Made by a program: the position numbers and the translations under genes. DNA of 64,000 bases from Talpa occidentalis (Eukaryota > Chordata > Mammalia > Eulipotyphla > Talpidae). The stretch lies in assembly GCF_014898055.3 (NCBI RefSeq), contig NW_023604861.1, positions 95,792,083 through 95,856,082 of the forward strand. The letters are read 5' to 3'. Below, in pieces: positions 33,480 through 44,744 of the stretch (position 1 is its first letter; each line of letters opens with the position of its first letter). Under the pieces are notes generated by a model. It ran no database searches. It was not told the origin of the DNA and saw only the letters and a list, made by a program, of their open reading frames with translations.

Positions 33480-34505
33480 ATTAACTTAAAATCAATTAAA
33501 TAATTAATGTAAGACTAACTTGCATAAGAGAGCAGAAGTCCTAAAAGAAAGTGAAGCAAAGGAACTGCTTGACATTGGGCTAAGCAATGATGTTTTTTGT
33601 TATTGGATAATACACCAAAGTGTAAGCAACAAAAGCAAAAATCAGTAGTGGGGCCACATCAATCTAAGAAACATCACAGAAATTAAGTTAGCAAGTGAAT
33701 GAAAAGTTAACTTATGGACTGGGGGAAAATATTTCCAAGCCACATAGTGGATAAGAGGTAAATACAAAATACATTAAGAATCCATACAACTCAGTAACAA
33801 GGAAAAACACAATCTGATTAAAATAATTGGGCAGTGGAACTGAAGAGAAGTCTGTTCAAGGATCACCCTTAATTACAGGAAAGCATAATCAATATCACTA
33901 ATCACCAGAAAATGTCAATCAAAATCCCAGTGAGATATCACCTCACCCCTGTTATGGGCCATCATCAAGAAACCCTTATAACTGTTGGTGGAAATGTAAA
34001 TTAGTGAAAGCACTCTGAAATGTATATGGAGTTATTCAGAAAGAATTGCAAATACAATTATGAGTATATCTGCAAAGAAATGAAAATAGGTTATCAGAGA
34101 TAGCGGCACTCCCCTGAATTATTTTTCACAGTAGCCAACATATGGCAACAACTTATCAACAGAGTGGAAAAAATTGGGGTGTTATTTATATATATACAGA
34201 GAACATGAATGAGCCTTGATATCATTATGCTAAGTGAAGTCAGAACAGTTAAGATAATAATTATATGACATCTCTTTTTTCTGAAGTCTACGGAGTTGAA
34301 CTCACAAAAACAGAGTAGTATGTGGTCACCAGGGGCTGGGGCTAAAGAATCTGGGCAAACATTGTTTAGGGATACAAACTGGCAACTAGTAGATAAATAA
34401 AACCTGGAGTTTTAATGCACAGCATAGTGATCGTCAATAATATTGCATTATAAACTTTTAAGTGGCAAATAGACTAAATCTTAATTGTTTTTACTATAAA
34501 AATAT
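33480..34505 (+). repeat. Ancient L1 fragment
   Basis: Degraded L1 ORF2 3' region, plus strand: 'gggctaagcaatgatg', 'caccaaagtgtaagcaacaa', 'gtggggccacatcaa', 'cagtgagatatcacctcac', 'gttggtggaaatgtaaatt'. Many indels and stops; old element unrelated to the younger L1 copies here. Confidence 0.7.
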
Positions 34506-34510
34506 AATTT

Positions 34511-34592
34511 CTGGCTCTGGTGAATTCTCTCACCCTCCCGCGCTTCTGACTGTACCCAGTGCTTGTATAACTAAAAATTAAAAAAAAAAAAG
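34511..34592 (+). repeat. 3' fragment of a tRNA-derived SINE
   Basis: Only the last about 80 bases of the SINE: CTGGCTCTGGTGAATTCTCT to a tail with A(11). The tRNA-like head is missing. Confidence 0.75.
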
Positions 34593-35013
34593 AACTTCAA
34601 AGAATTAAGCAAATATGAACAAGTAGAATAGAACAAATCTTTCAAACATTTCACTTGGGCCAGCCCTAGTGTGCAATTGACAGAACCATCAGGAAGTATA
34701 GTAGATACAGAAGTAGGGAAACTGTACCTTCGCATTTGAGACTTTCCCAACTAGTGTTACAGTCCAGCATTGTGTTAAAAAAAAAAAAAAGCATTCTAAA
34801 TCTGATCTAGGAGCTATTTCAGGATTGCCTGGTAGTAACCCAGCTGAGATCTTGTGCCAGCCTCGCGATGGAAGTTGTGCAAATCATTTTTCTAGATACT
34901 CTGCTCTATAGCTAGAAACAATACTTTTTTTTATTTTCAAGGAGTTAAGATCATTATTTTTCATAAACAGCCAAAATGAGGAACAGCCATTACAATCAAG
35001 ACACATATAGGTG
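34593..35013. other. Unrecognised intergenic DNA
   Basis: Holds an A14 run at about 34778-34791. Nothing else recognised. Confidence 0.4.
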
Positions 35014-35267
35014 GACCTCCCTGGTGGTGTAGGGGTTAAGTCTCAGTGCTATAATACTGTATCAAGGATGTGGCCTGAGTTTGATCCCTGGCCAGGGAGC
35101 TAACCCACATAAGGCATAGCAGACCTCTCCTGTCTCGCCCACTGCTCCCACAGCAGTGTATTTCAGTCTATCTGCCTGTTCTGCTCCCCACTCTGTCTCT
35201 GGTGAATCCTCTCAACCTTCCACACCTCTGGCCTACACCCCAGTTCTTCTATGCATAAATAAATCTT

Positions 35268-35269
<2 letters not shown>
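35014..35269 (+). mobile_element. tRNA-derived SINE, plus strand, with AT-repeat tail
   Basis: Head ACCTCCCTGGTGGTGTAGGG, body as in other copies, tail AAATAAATCTTAAA running into an (AT)n microsatellite. No clear flanking duplication is visible. Confidence 0.87.

Positions 35270-35319
<50 letters not shown>
35270..35319. repeat. (AT)n microsatellite at SINE tail
   Basis: About 25 uninterrupted AT repeats grown from the A-rich SINE tail. Confidence 0.95.
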
Positions 35320-35320
<1 letters not shown>

Positions 35321-37170
35321 CTGAGTCATTAGATTTCTGAGCAGGTCTATCCCAGGTAGGTGACTGATGACCATGCTTGGCTTCTCCCAAATGATCTCAC
35401 ATACAACAAAGCAGCCGGCCCTGGAGCTGATGGGCAGAGTCTCCATGTTGCAGGATGGACATAGATTCAAGAGTTAAGTGTTCTCTGTATTTGCTGTTAT
35501 CAGGCTGAGAGTTTACCACTAGTAGACGCCAGGGTTAGACATTGCCTTCCCTGGGACCTAGTAAATTATTCCACAAGAATATTTAAGTCAAAAGAGCTTG
35601 ACAAAATCTCATTTTTATAGACAGAGACATACAGCCCATCTAAGACCAGAGCAAAGGACAAAGAACTTTCATTAGTCAGTGAATATAAAATCAAGGTTAT
35701 GATCTGTGAATTTCTTATGCTTACAATATCATAAACATAACAGAGTCATAAAAGAATTTTCTTTAGAGAAAACTCTACTAGAAGGATGGAACTAAATGAG
35801 TAAAGCATTAAGCCTATAATCTGGTTGCTGCACACAAGACACAGGTGGTGAACAGGATGAATGAGGTCCCGAGTGAGGGAGACGCCTGTGTCTCCAGTCC
35901 TGACCACAGTCCCTGAAGGACAGAGGGTGACGGCGGCTGCTCTTCAGGTACCCGTCCTCACATTTGGTAGAAGGTGACCATGTGAAGAGACTGGGCCCCA
36001 CGCTTCGATTGGGGGTGCTAGTTGTGACCTCCCCTCACAGCTAGCTCTTCTGGAAGCTTGTTTATCAGAATCATTTTCCTTTTGGGTTTCTCTCGATTCA
36101 TTCAAGGAGAGGTCCTCACTGAGCTTTGTAAGTCAGAGAGGAGGATTCACTCCTGTCCATCATACCTGCAGGCAGAGTCACAAGGAGAGGTCTGGAAAGT
36201 CACCTGCAGAGGTGCTGCAGAGGCTACAGTATCAGTTCCCCACTCCAGGGCTTTCTAGAAGGATCTAAGACCACGTAGTTAGGCAACTTATCCATTCAGT
36301 GGAAGATGTGCTCTGGCTTCTGAGGGAGCAACAGAGAAGCCCCATTTCTAGTTTTTGCCTCCCCAACCACCACATTTCTAGTCCTTTAAAAGATTGTAAT
36401 ATAAACTCTATCTTCATGTATCAAATCAATGCCTGACAAGAAACACTGAAAGAAAATTTGCAAAAGGTTTATTTGAAATGTGACTCTTATTCAATATATA
36501 CAAGGGCACTTCAAATACAACAATAAGAGAACAAACAAACCAATGAAAACTGGGCCAAAGTCCTTCAAGCAGCGGGGAATATGAACAGCTTAGGTGGAGG
36601 ATAAATCAGCTGTGACACACCCAGACAAGGGAGCATCCTCAGCGCTGCAAAGGAACATGACAGGGCATGTACAGATCCTAAGTGATGATGTGAGGAAGCC
36701 CATCTGAAACAGACTCCATCTGTGTGATTCCATACAGGACATTCTGGAAATGGCAACACCAAGGAGGCAGTCAAAACCTCAGTAATTTTCAGACATTGTG
36801 AGGAGGCAGAGAAATAGGTGGAGCTCAGAGCAATTGCAGGGTAGTGAAACAGCTCTTTATGATGCTAATGGTGGATACCTGCCATTATGAATTTATCCAT
36901 ATTTTAAATTGTCCTTAGGATATAAAACAAGGGTGAGCTCTCTTATAAATTATGAGTTTTGTGTTATGAAGCAGTGTCAATATCGCCTCATCATTTGTAA
37001 CAAATGTACTACTCTGGCACAGAATGTTCAATGTTGGAAAGAGGGGAGCCCCTTCTACCAGAACCTCCAGTCACCATCAAGGCAGAGCTGCATGCGAGAA
37101 CAGCTCTCAGCAGATGGGGCACCAGGAGGAGCAGCTGGGCTGCCCAGTCTCACACATCTGCTCCCGGGGT
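35320..37170. other. 3' flank of V1 gene at 37199
   Basis: Diverged copy of the V1 cassette flank (compare 1-2478), with an ancient L1 relic at about 36440-36900. A deletion relative to 1-2478 shortens 36750-37000. No gene. Confidence 0.55.
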
Positions 37171-37198
37171 GGTTTTTGTTCAGGCCTGTGTCACTGTG
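37171..37198 (-). promoter_or_regulatory. 12-spacer RSS of V1 gene at 37199
   Basis: CACAGTG (37192-37198), 12-bp spacer, ACAAAAACC (37171-37179); consensus. Confidence 0.95.
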
Positions 37199-37663
37199 GG
37201 AGGGTTGCTGTTACTCTGATGACAGTAGTAAGTGGCAGCATCTTCAGGCTCCAGGCTGCTGATGGTGAGAGTGAAATCTGTCCCAGATCCACTGCCACTG
37301 AAGCGGGATGGGACCCCAGGCTGCAAATTGGATGCACCATATATGAGGAGCTTAGGAGCTTTCCCTGGTTTCTGCTGATACCAGCTTAGATAACTGCTAA
37401 CACCCTGACTGGCCCGGCAGGAGATGGTGACTCTGTCTCCCGGAGATGCAGACACAGAGGTTGGAGACTGGGTCATCTGGATGGCACACCTGGCCCCTGA
37501 GATGGAAACAGAAAACACACACCCACATTGTCATCCTGTCATCAGAGGACTTCCCTGAGGGCCAGGGGTCCTGCCCACCCGGGGCTGATCAACTCCTGGT
37601 GTTTCCTTCCTCACCTGGGAGCCAGAGCAGCAGGAGGCTGAAGAGCTGAGTGGGGGCCCTCAT
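37199..37663 (-). CDS. IGKV: IGKV1-like V-kappa segment, apparently functional
   Basis: Exon 1 (37663..37615) encodes [16 protein letters not shown]; 118-bp intron. Exon 2 (37496..37199, 298 bp) gives [16 protein letters not shown], Cys23, CDR1 [11 protein letters not shown], Trp35, FR2 [18 protein letters not shown]2 GASNLQP, Cys88 and germline CDR3 HQSNSNPP. It has no stops and normal splice sites. Leader differs from the usual V1 leader at two residues (Thr5, Phe8). Flanked 3' by a diverged cassette and 5' by the block shared with 59120-60500. Confidence 0.95.
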
Positions 37664-37699
37664 GTCCATGCTGGGTCCTGCCTGGACTGACCCTCAGGG

Positions 37700-37757
37700 G
37701 CTGGGGCAGACTATGAATAGTCTGGAGGGAGGGGCTGTGCTCTGGAAACATGCAAAT
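37700..37757 (-). promoter_or_regulatory. V1 promoter: octamer and palindromic GACTATTCATAGTC
   Basis: Octamer ATTTGCAT (37750-37757) and GACTATTCATAGTC (about 37709-37722), the symmetrical version of the box seen in the other V1 promoters. Confidence 0.8.
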
Positions 37758-37799
37758 GAGCAGGGGCAGGGCAGTGGGCACAGCTGCAGGGGCTGATCT

Positions 37800-39520
37800 C
37801 AGTGACAGCACAGAGGCAGGGACTCCCCAGTGACCAGGTGTCCCCGGAGCAGGGCAAATTTGCCTGCAGAGAAGGTATTTCTCACTGGGGATCACAGGAC
37901 ATAGTCATTTACTGTATTGTTAGTGTGGCGATCTTTTGGTCTCACCTTATTTACAACATGTTTTACTTTCAATTCTCCACATAATACAGGGCTATTGTTA
38001 TGACACTCGAAGAAATTGTGCAGGTTGCTCTATGTGTTCATGTGGATATGTTCTTAAGGTTAGTGAGGTTTCCTCTTGACTCTGGTTCACTGTTACTGTT
38101 GATGTGAGAAGTATCATCACTGCCAACCTGATGCTGTGAAGTAGGAAGACAATGCAGTGTGGCTGTCAGGAGTTGTAAGAGTGAGCCCCGACACTGAGAA
38201 TTCTCCCTGCTGACCTCACCTCCAGCTAAGCCTTGTGTCTCTCCATGTCTGAGGGCCCCGTCTTATCACATCCATGCTGAACCAACGGTCAAGGCTATTC
38301 TCCCCCCATACCTGACATTCTCCCTCCCTTGTCAGTGCTGTCATTATACAGCCGAAGACATGCCCATCTCCTGGGACTCTAGCTCAGGTCCTTCATTCTC
38401 CTTCCTAAGGAGCTCCCTTCTGAGCTGAGGTCCTCCCAGACTAGCTCTTCAACGATTCCCTGGAATCTCCTCTGTCCCTGCATCTGCATGTTCATCAAAC
38501 ACCAAATGTCTTCGAGCTCCTAGCAGACAGCAGTCCCCAGTGCAGGGGGCAGGGTATTGGGGCCCAGCTGGGTAGGAGACCACACACTGGAAGGTGATGG
38601 GGACACCCCTCAGGGTTTGGAGCTCATACAGTGCAGGATGATCATCTACACGGACTTGAAGGGCTGGAACCAGACTGGGTGAGGAGGGTGTTCCCCACAA
38701 GGAGAGGTGACCTTGGTGGCTGGTGCAGAGCTTTGAACTACAGTATATGACAAGGAAGCAGTCTCGTGTCTATGAAACTGAATAAACTACCCCAATGTAA
38801 TCCCTGTTTCTTTCACCATTAAACAGCATGACTGGAAATGGAACCTTGAAGAGGATAAGCCAACAATCCTGAATCTGCTCAGGACCACTGAGATCAGCTA
38901 GTGTATCTGCTATGGATTGAAAAAAGACTTTTCCCACATTCATATCCCAAAACTTTTATAAACTGTTCAAGGCTACCAATCCCTGAGGCCAATGTGTGTA
39001 GACTGCTGTCTCCAACATGTTAATAGTGGGAAGATAAGTAATAAAATGGAGCAAAATAGGTCGGGTGTGGAAGAAAATTTGTGGGTATTATGAAATATTA
39101 TCTCCTCAACAATATACCCAAAACCACTCAACTCCAACATGCCCATAAATGTGAACTATGCCTCAGTTGTCCACCTGTCAGGCTGACACTGATTTAATGG
39201 TTGAGCCCAGAAAGGAGCAATAGGCTAAGATCTTACTCCCCCTCCTCATGACTATGGCTCAGAGAGCACATGGACCTCCATTCCCTACTGCTTCTGTCAG
39301 GACGAGACTTTTGGCTCAGAGGGCACATGGACCTCCATTCCCTGCTGCTTCTGTCACGACGAGACTTTTCACCTGAGGCCCTGTGAAAGGTGAGGCCTCA
39401 GGTGCAATAGAGGTTCGTTATCAAGAACCCTTAAGTGTAAACAACCCCCTTGAGTTCTCCAATGTATTCTTCTTACCCTAAGAGAAAAGGCCTGCTCTGC
39501 TCCTGGTCACCCAGGAGGGA
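37800..39520. other. Intergenic DNA between V1 and V2 pseudogene
   Basis: 37900-38880 is shared with 3210-4130 and 59240-60180. Two nearly identical about 54-bp segments, 39250-39303 and 39311-39364 ('agagcacatggacctccatt'), form a short tandem duplication. No gene. Confidence 0.5.
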
Positions 39521-39548
39521 GGTTTTTGTTCAGGCCTGAACCACTTTG
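39521..39548 (-). promoter_or_regulatory. RSS of V2 pseudogene, defective heptamer
   Basis: Nonamer ACAAAAACC (39521-39529) and 12-bp spacer are intact. The heptamer reads CAAAGTG (39542-39548) instead of CACAGTG. The first three bases CAC are the most critical for RAG cleavage. Confidence 0.9.
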
Positions 39549-40267
39549 GGTGGGGTACTTGAACCTTGCTGGCAGTAATAAACTCCAACATCCTCAGCCT
39601 CCACCCTGCTGATCTTCATGGTGAAATCTGTGCCTGACCCGCTGCCACTGAACCTGTCTGGGACCCCAGAGGCTCGGTTGGATACTTTATAGATCAGGTG
39701 CCTTGGAGACCGGCCTGGCTTTTGGTGGTGCCAATGCAAATAGGTGTTTCCATCACTATGTACAAGGCTCTGACTGGCCTGCAGGAGATGGAGGCCGACT
39801 CTCCCAGAGTGACGGTCAGGGAGAGGGGGGTCTGAGTCAGCACAATATCCCCAGTGGATCCTAAAATAATAAGAGAAAAAAGAAAACTTGATAAACTATT
39901 TTCATAATTTTCCTTCTGTTATGTATTCAGGATAAATTCATTTTCATTTTAATACCCTAAGGTAGACCCCAACCTCTGCAAGGTATAATGTGATGTCTAG
40001 AGCTACAAACAATCTCCCTTTCTCTGTGTCACTGTTGTCACCAGAAGACAGGTACTTGTTTTTCTGGTTTCCTCTTTACTCTCAGAGATGTCCCTTCCCC
40101 TGTCCTTTCCACAGGGCCAAGGCTGGTACACATGTGCATGTGCACTGAGACACGTGGGGAGCAGGTGCCCCCAGAGCTCACCCTCCCTGTTCCTTTCTCA
40201 CCTCCCCTCTGCCCTTACCAGGGACCCAGAGCATCAGCAGCCCCAGGAGCTGAACAGGGAACCTCAT
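39549..40267 (-). pseudogene. IGKV: IGKV2-like pseudogene (1-bp deletion, bad RSS)
   Basis: Exon 1 (40267..40219) is open: [16 protein letters not shown]. Intron of 358 bp with normal ends. The V exon (39860..39549) starts [19 protein letters not shown] and reaches Cys23. It then lacks one C in the codons for Arg-Ala (TGCAGGCCAG instead of TGCAGGGCCAG), which frameshifts CDR1. Beyond that the original frame is clean: [40 protein letters not shown]. One base pair separates it from an open V exon, but the RSS heptamer is also damaged. If the deletion were an assembly error, the gene would still recombine poorly. Confidence 0.92.
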
Positions 40268-40362
40268 TTCGAGAAGCTGACCTCAGAGCCCTGATAAATC
40301 AAAGCAAGGCCTGAGCTGACATTTTATCTCAGCCCTGCCAGGGAAGGTCCCCAGGGACCCAC

Positions 40363-40370
40363 ATGCAAAT
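40363..40370 (-). promoter_or_regulatory. Octamer of V2 pseudogene promoter
   Basis: ATTTGCAT on the gene strand, 96 bp upstream of the leader ATG, with GAGATAAAA near 40321-40329. Confidence 0.85.
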
Positions 40371-40374
40371 CCCC

Positions 40375-41234
40375 AGGTGTGGGCAGCAGGGTGCAGAGAG
40401 CCAAAGGGAGGGTGGGGCTCATCTCTGAGAACATAGGAAAAACTGTTTTTGTGTGGAAGGAAAACCAACAGTGAGGAAATCTATGCTGTCTAAGGGAAAA
40501 GGCCCTGCTTCCTGGTTTCCTGTGCCAGTTTTCTAGTTTTCTAGAAAGTTCTCAGATACCACCTTTACAAGTCACTCTAATAAGGTTGAAGTAGCAGCAG
40601 TATCAGATGATTTTGTCTTTTTAACATCTTATAAAAGACTGTGGGTTTATTCTTTCTTGTCTAAATTGAGATAAAACACATATGGAACAAAATGCAGAAA
40701 TCTTATACCTAACTGTACAAGGACTACGTAGATTCACTACCTGGATGAAATTCAGCATATTTCAAATACTTCAGATGCCTCCTGATGCCCTTTCAAGCCA
40801 ATATCTACTGCCATCCAAGGTAGATGCCCTTCTGACATCTGTCACAGCAGTTTGAATTTTTCTGGCCTTGAATTTCATCTTAACTGAAGTCACCACTCTT
40901 TACTTACTAATCCTGACCTTACTAGTTTATCAGACTTCAGTTCATTTGAGTGCTGTTGAAATATAAAGAATCTTGCAAATAACTTCTAAATTATTTTAAA
41001 GGACCCTGAACCTGTGATGGCTGTGGAATCCACTTGGAACCAGGCAATTCCATCTGGTCTCTACTGTCACTTTGAGATCCTGGTAAGTTCACTAGTGTGG
41101 TTGACTCATTAGTTCCCTGGTTTATTTTTCCCTTATTGGCAAAGTCGAAAGAAACAGGGGACCTGTTGCTGATTGTTATAAAAGGTCCCACACTGCAGAC
41201 TCACTCAGCCAATCAAAGAAAGTGAAATGGATTT
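40375..41234. other. 5' flank of V2 pseudogene, paralogous to 13070-13890
   Basis: Non-coding, closely parallel to 13070-13890. Confidence 0.55.
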
Positions 41235-41247
41235 AAGAACCAAACAG

Positions 41248-41520
41248 GGCTTCCCCTTGTGGCACAGCGGTTGAGCGCTGGGCTACGAAGCTGCCCACAG
41301 CCTCCTCAGCACCAGTTCTATCCCCGGACGGCCGGCAAGTGTCCCACATGGCATGCAGACCTCTCCTGCCATGCCCCCTGCTCTCCTCAGCAGTGTATTT
41401 CGTCTGTCTGCCTGTTCTGTTCCCCACTCTGGCTCTGGTGAATTCTCTCAACCTCCCGCTCTTCTGAGTGTACCCACTGCTTGTACAAATAAATAAATAA
41501 ATCTTTAAAAAAAAAAAAAA
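41248..41520 (+). mobile_element. tRNA-derived SINE, plus strand
   Basis: GGCTTCCCCTTGTGGCACAG head, GCGGTTGAGCGCTGGGC A-box region, tail AAATAAATAAATCTTTA(n). Perfect 13-bp duplication AAGAACCAAACAG at 41235-41247 and 41521-41533. The paralogous locus at about 13894 is the empty site, so insertion followed that duplication. Confidence 0.95.
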
Positions 41521-41782
41521 AAGAACCAAACAGTTTTCAAACAAATGACCTAAGCTCAAACCATGTTTTTACTATAAAACTCCTGTGTGCCGTTACCTTA
41601 ATGGACACACCTTCAGATGCCCCTTGTTTGTGGACCCTGATCATAATCCTTAATCTGTGAAAAATGCTTTCTTTTTATACTACAGTCTGAGTATTGCTTG
41701 GTCAAATGGCCATTATGCCGGGATTGTTGATTGACTAGAGAAAGGAAAAAAGTATGGGATATATGAAAACATGGTAGATGGG

Positions 41783-42210
41783 ATAATGACTGGTAGGGGC
41801 TGTGCGTGGTGTTACTGCTCATATCTCACCATGTAGCTCATGTTCCCTTTGCCTTCACTAGTGTCCAGGACAAAGTGGTGTTCATCTGACAGTGCCACCC
41901 TCTCCTCCATTCTGAATCCTGTAGGAGCATATGTGCAGTATCTGCCAGCAGTGAAAGAGCAGGAATAGAAGGATTCCAAAAGTTCCTCCAGGTTCCCCAT
42001 ATTCTCCACCTCCTCCTGTTCATCTGTAGAAATGGCCTGATTGTCATTCTCACTGGGGTCTGTGATGTCTTCTCCACAATGAAACCCTTTGTTGGCAGGT
42101 TATCTTATGTCATAGAGTCTGAGTTACCACGTGTTTGTCATTTCTTCCACGTCAATGGAATAATAGCTGTTTCAACATTGTAGATAAAGACCTGTTAACC
42201 ATAAATCCAC
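41783..42210 (-). other. Inserted segment with a 90-codon open coding-like frame
   Basis: Absent from the paralogous position near 14155, so it is an insertion in this unit. On the minus strand a frame from about 42090 down to a TAA at about 41818 reads NKGFHCGEDITDPSENDN, then a Glu-rich stretch, then FYSCSFTAGRYCTYAP and MSYMVRYEQ-stop. Composition looks protein-coding (acidic, with four Cys). It has no start codon near its left end and an A-rich tract lies on the opposite side (42219-42263). I do not recognise the protein. It may be the 3' end of a coding exon captured by retroposition. Confidence 0.4.
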
Positions 42211-42218
42211 AGTTGAGC

Positions 42219-42263
42219 CAAAAAAAAAAAAAAAAAGAAAGAAAGAAAAAGAAAGAAAGAAAA
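42219..42263 (+). repeat. A-rich tail tract
   Basis: A18 followed by (GAAA)n-type repeats, typical of an old retroposon tail on the plus strand. Element upstream not identified. Confidence 0.6.
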
Positions 42264-43370
42264 ATTTGCCAGTTGCTCAGTGGGCATAAGAAACAGGGAT
42301 GGGTCATAACTTATGTGCTAAACATAAATATTATGATTATGGGACCAATAGCACCTTACACGGCCAACGTTCTGTAAAGCAGAAATATGACATCAGAAGG
42401 CCTGTGTTTCATCTGCCTGACTGACTATGGGCCCCTCCAACCAATCAGGAAGCTGCCTTTGGGCACAGATGCCTCCTGAGCACTTACAATGTGTTTCACC
42501 TTTGTGTTACAAACAGCTTCTTTGCTCTTAACTACACTGTGTGGCATGTTCTGACTCTGAACAAAAACTCAGAATCCTCACATAATATTTCTGGCAGAAA
42601 CACAGCTCACAGCAAAGGCAGGTGCACATGTAGGAAACATGGGCTGCCTACTCCATGTAGGTTTCCCAGAATCCACAGCACCCAGGAGTCTGCTGCTCTG
42701 GGGTTCTGTAGATGGCTAGGGGTGCAGGAGGGCTTATCATTCTTGGATGGTGGATGCTGGGAAGTGCCAACAGTGTGTTCTTGGTTATTGGCATTCATGT
42801 TACTGAGGATGTGAATGATCTCATAACTTTTGTTATGAGATTTATACTCTGTGACCCACTGATTTTTTTGTTTCGTGACAGATTTGCTGATGGGCTTGGA
42901 AGCACATTATGTGTGTTCTTAACGTGTCTCTTATGTGTCCAAACTCTGAGAGTGGGGAAATATGCCCACACAGGCTGTCTGAGGTCCAGCTCCCAACATC
43001 AGCATCACCTCCGGAATCAGATGTATCTTTTCCCTCTGTGGCTTCCTAGAGATTGTTCAGGAGAGGGTCACCACTGAGCTCTGGAAGCCAGAGAAGTGGA
43101 TTCCCAACCAATCACAGTAAATGTGGGCAGAGAGTTGACAAGGTGAGGTCTGGAAGGCCCCTGGAGGGGTGCTGCCAAGGCTCAGCCTCAGCTCCCGCCC
43201 CCAGGCTCTCTAGATAGACCTGAGTCCTGTGGTTTCTGGAGAGACATCACAGAAACCCCATCTAACATTTACTTTACTGACTATCCTGCAATCTTTGTTC
43301 ACAAATACTATTCAATATTGTCATCTGTATCTAAACAATTCCTGACAAGACCCACCAAGAGAAAACTTTC
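42264..43370. other. Intergenic DNA 3' of V1 gene at 44745
   Basis: 43010-43260 matches the cassette flank at 680-960 and 36060-36340. 42480-42990 is unrecognised. No gene. Confidence 0.45.
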
Positions 43371-44200
43371 CAAAAACATATCTGATAAAGTTGTTACGCA
43401 AATACACAGTACTCTTTAATTTAAACAAAAACAAAACAAATAACACAATTAAAATTGGACCAAGACCTTAACTCACTCACCACAAAGATATGTAGATGAA
43501 AATCAACATATGAAAGATACCCCACAGCATCAGTCATCAGGAAATGCAAATTGAAAAAAAAAAAGTCAGCACTGCAGCCCTACCACCATAGCCTACCTCC
43601 AGCACATGGAAACATGCTGTTCTGGCATCGATTTGACACAGGAACTCTAAGTGCTGGTGGGGATGCTAATTTGTGCTTCATATTGGACCACTGGTTATTG
43701 GATTCTTACAAAATTCAACTGGCTTTTACCACATGATCTAGCAATCAGTCTCCTTGGAATTTACCCAAAAGAGCTTAAAACAAGGCCCACATGAACCTGC
43801 ACACACTGTTTACAGCATCTGCTCATAAGGACCAACACAGGACAGCAACCCAGGAGTGTTCCAGCAGGTGTGGAAGGTACAAATAACTGTGTACACCCAG
43901 ACAGTGGAGCGTATTCAGCAGTGAAAGGAAATGAGTTAATAAGACACCAGCTGATATGGAAGAAACTTAAATACACATTACTAAGTAAAAGTAGTAAAGG
44001 CCACATATGCTATGAATACCTCCATTTGGCATTCTAGAAAAAGTAAAACTAAGGAGATAGTAAAAACATCAGCAGATTTCAGAGGTTATGAAGGGGAGAA
44101 ATAGGTGGAACAAGAGGATTTTTAGTGCAGTGAAACTACCATGTATGATAACATAACAGTGGATACAAGTCATTGACCATTTGTCTTAACCCTTGGAAAA
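43371..44200 (+). repeat. Ancient L1 3'-end fragment
   Basis: Best preserved copy of the cassette L1 relic: 'cagtcatcaggaaatgcaaa', 'gctggtggggatgctaattt', 'ggaatttacccaaaagagct', 'cctgcacacactgtttacag'. Same position relative to V1 as the other copies. Confidence 0.65.
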
Positions 44201-44716
44201 AAACAAAGCTGGTGTGACCCTTGTAAACTGTGGACTTTGTGTGTCAAGGACAGGTCAGAGTAGATTCATTTTACCCCTGAAGGGAGATGTTGAATGTTGT
44301 TAATGGGACAGGTGATGTATATGGGGGTCTGGGTATTTATGAGAATCTTCTGTATGTCAATAGCTTTTCTTGAGAACATAAAACTTCTTTTTAAATAATA
44401 ATACCTATTAAAATTAACTTTTGCTTGTACTATGTGTGTGGCTTCTCTCCTGATGTATGAACCTTCACTAATGTCATTACCCAGGTTCCTCAGGTATCAT
44501 CACCTCTGTCTATATTAAGTCAGCAGAATCACTGTCCCGACTGTGTTACTGGGACAGAGATGGGGAAGGAGACTCAGGATGTCAAGGAACCTCCCTAGCC
44601 CATCTAAAGGAACATTATAGTTTTGCAACCTTGGCTATATGAGAACCTCTCTCAGCAGATGGGGCACCAGGAGAGCAGCTGTGGCTGCCCAGCCTTGCAC
44701 ATCTGCTTTCCTGGGT
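44201..44716. other. Immediate 3' flank of V1 gene at 44745
   Basis: 44215-44400 also occurs at 61300-61470, which is beside the V1 gene at 62796. No gene. Confidence 0.55.
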
Positions 44717-44744
44717 AGTTTTTGTTCAGGCCTGTGTCACCGTG
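44717..44744 (-). promoter_or_regulatory. 12-spacer RSS, variant heptamer and nonamer
   Basis: Heptamer CACGGTG (44738-44744), 12-bp spacer, nonamer ACAAAAACT (44717-44725). Both changes are shared exactly with the RSS at 62768-62795. CAC is retained, so activity is likely. Confidence 0.92.

Noticed and set aside
35163..35470. Tyr-Ile repeat proteins on the minus strand
   Set aside because: These are translations of the (AT)n microsatellite and SINE tail.
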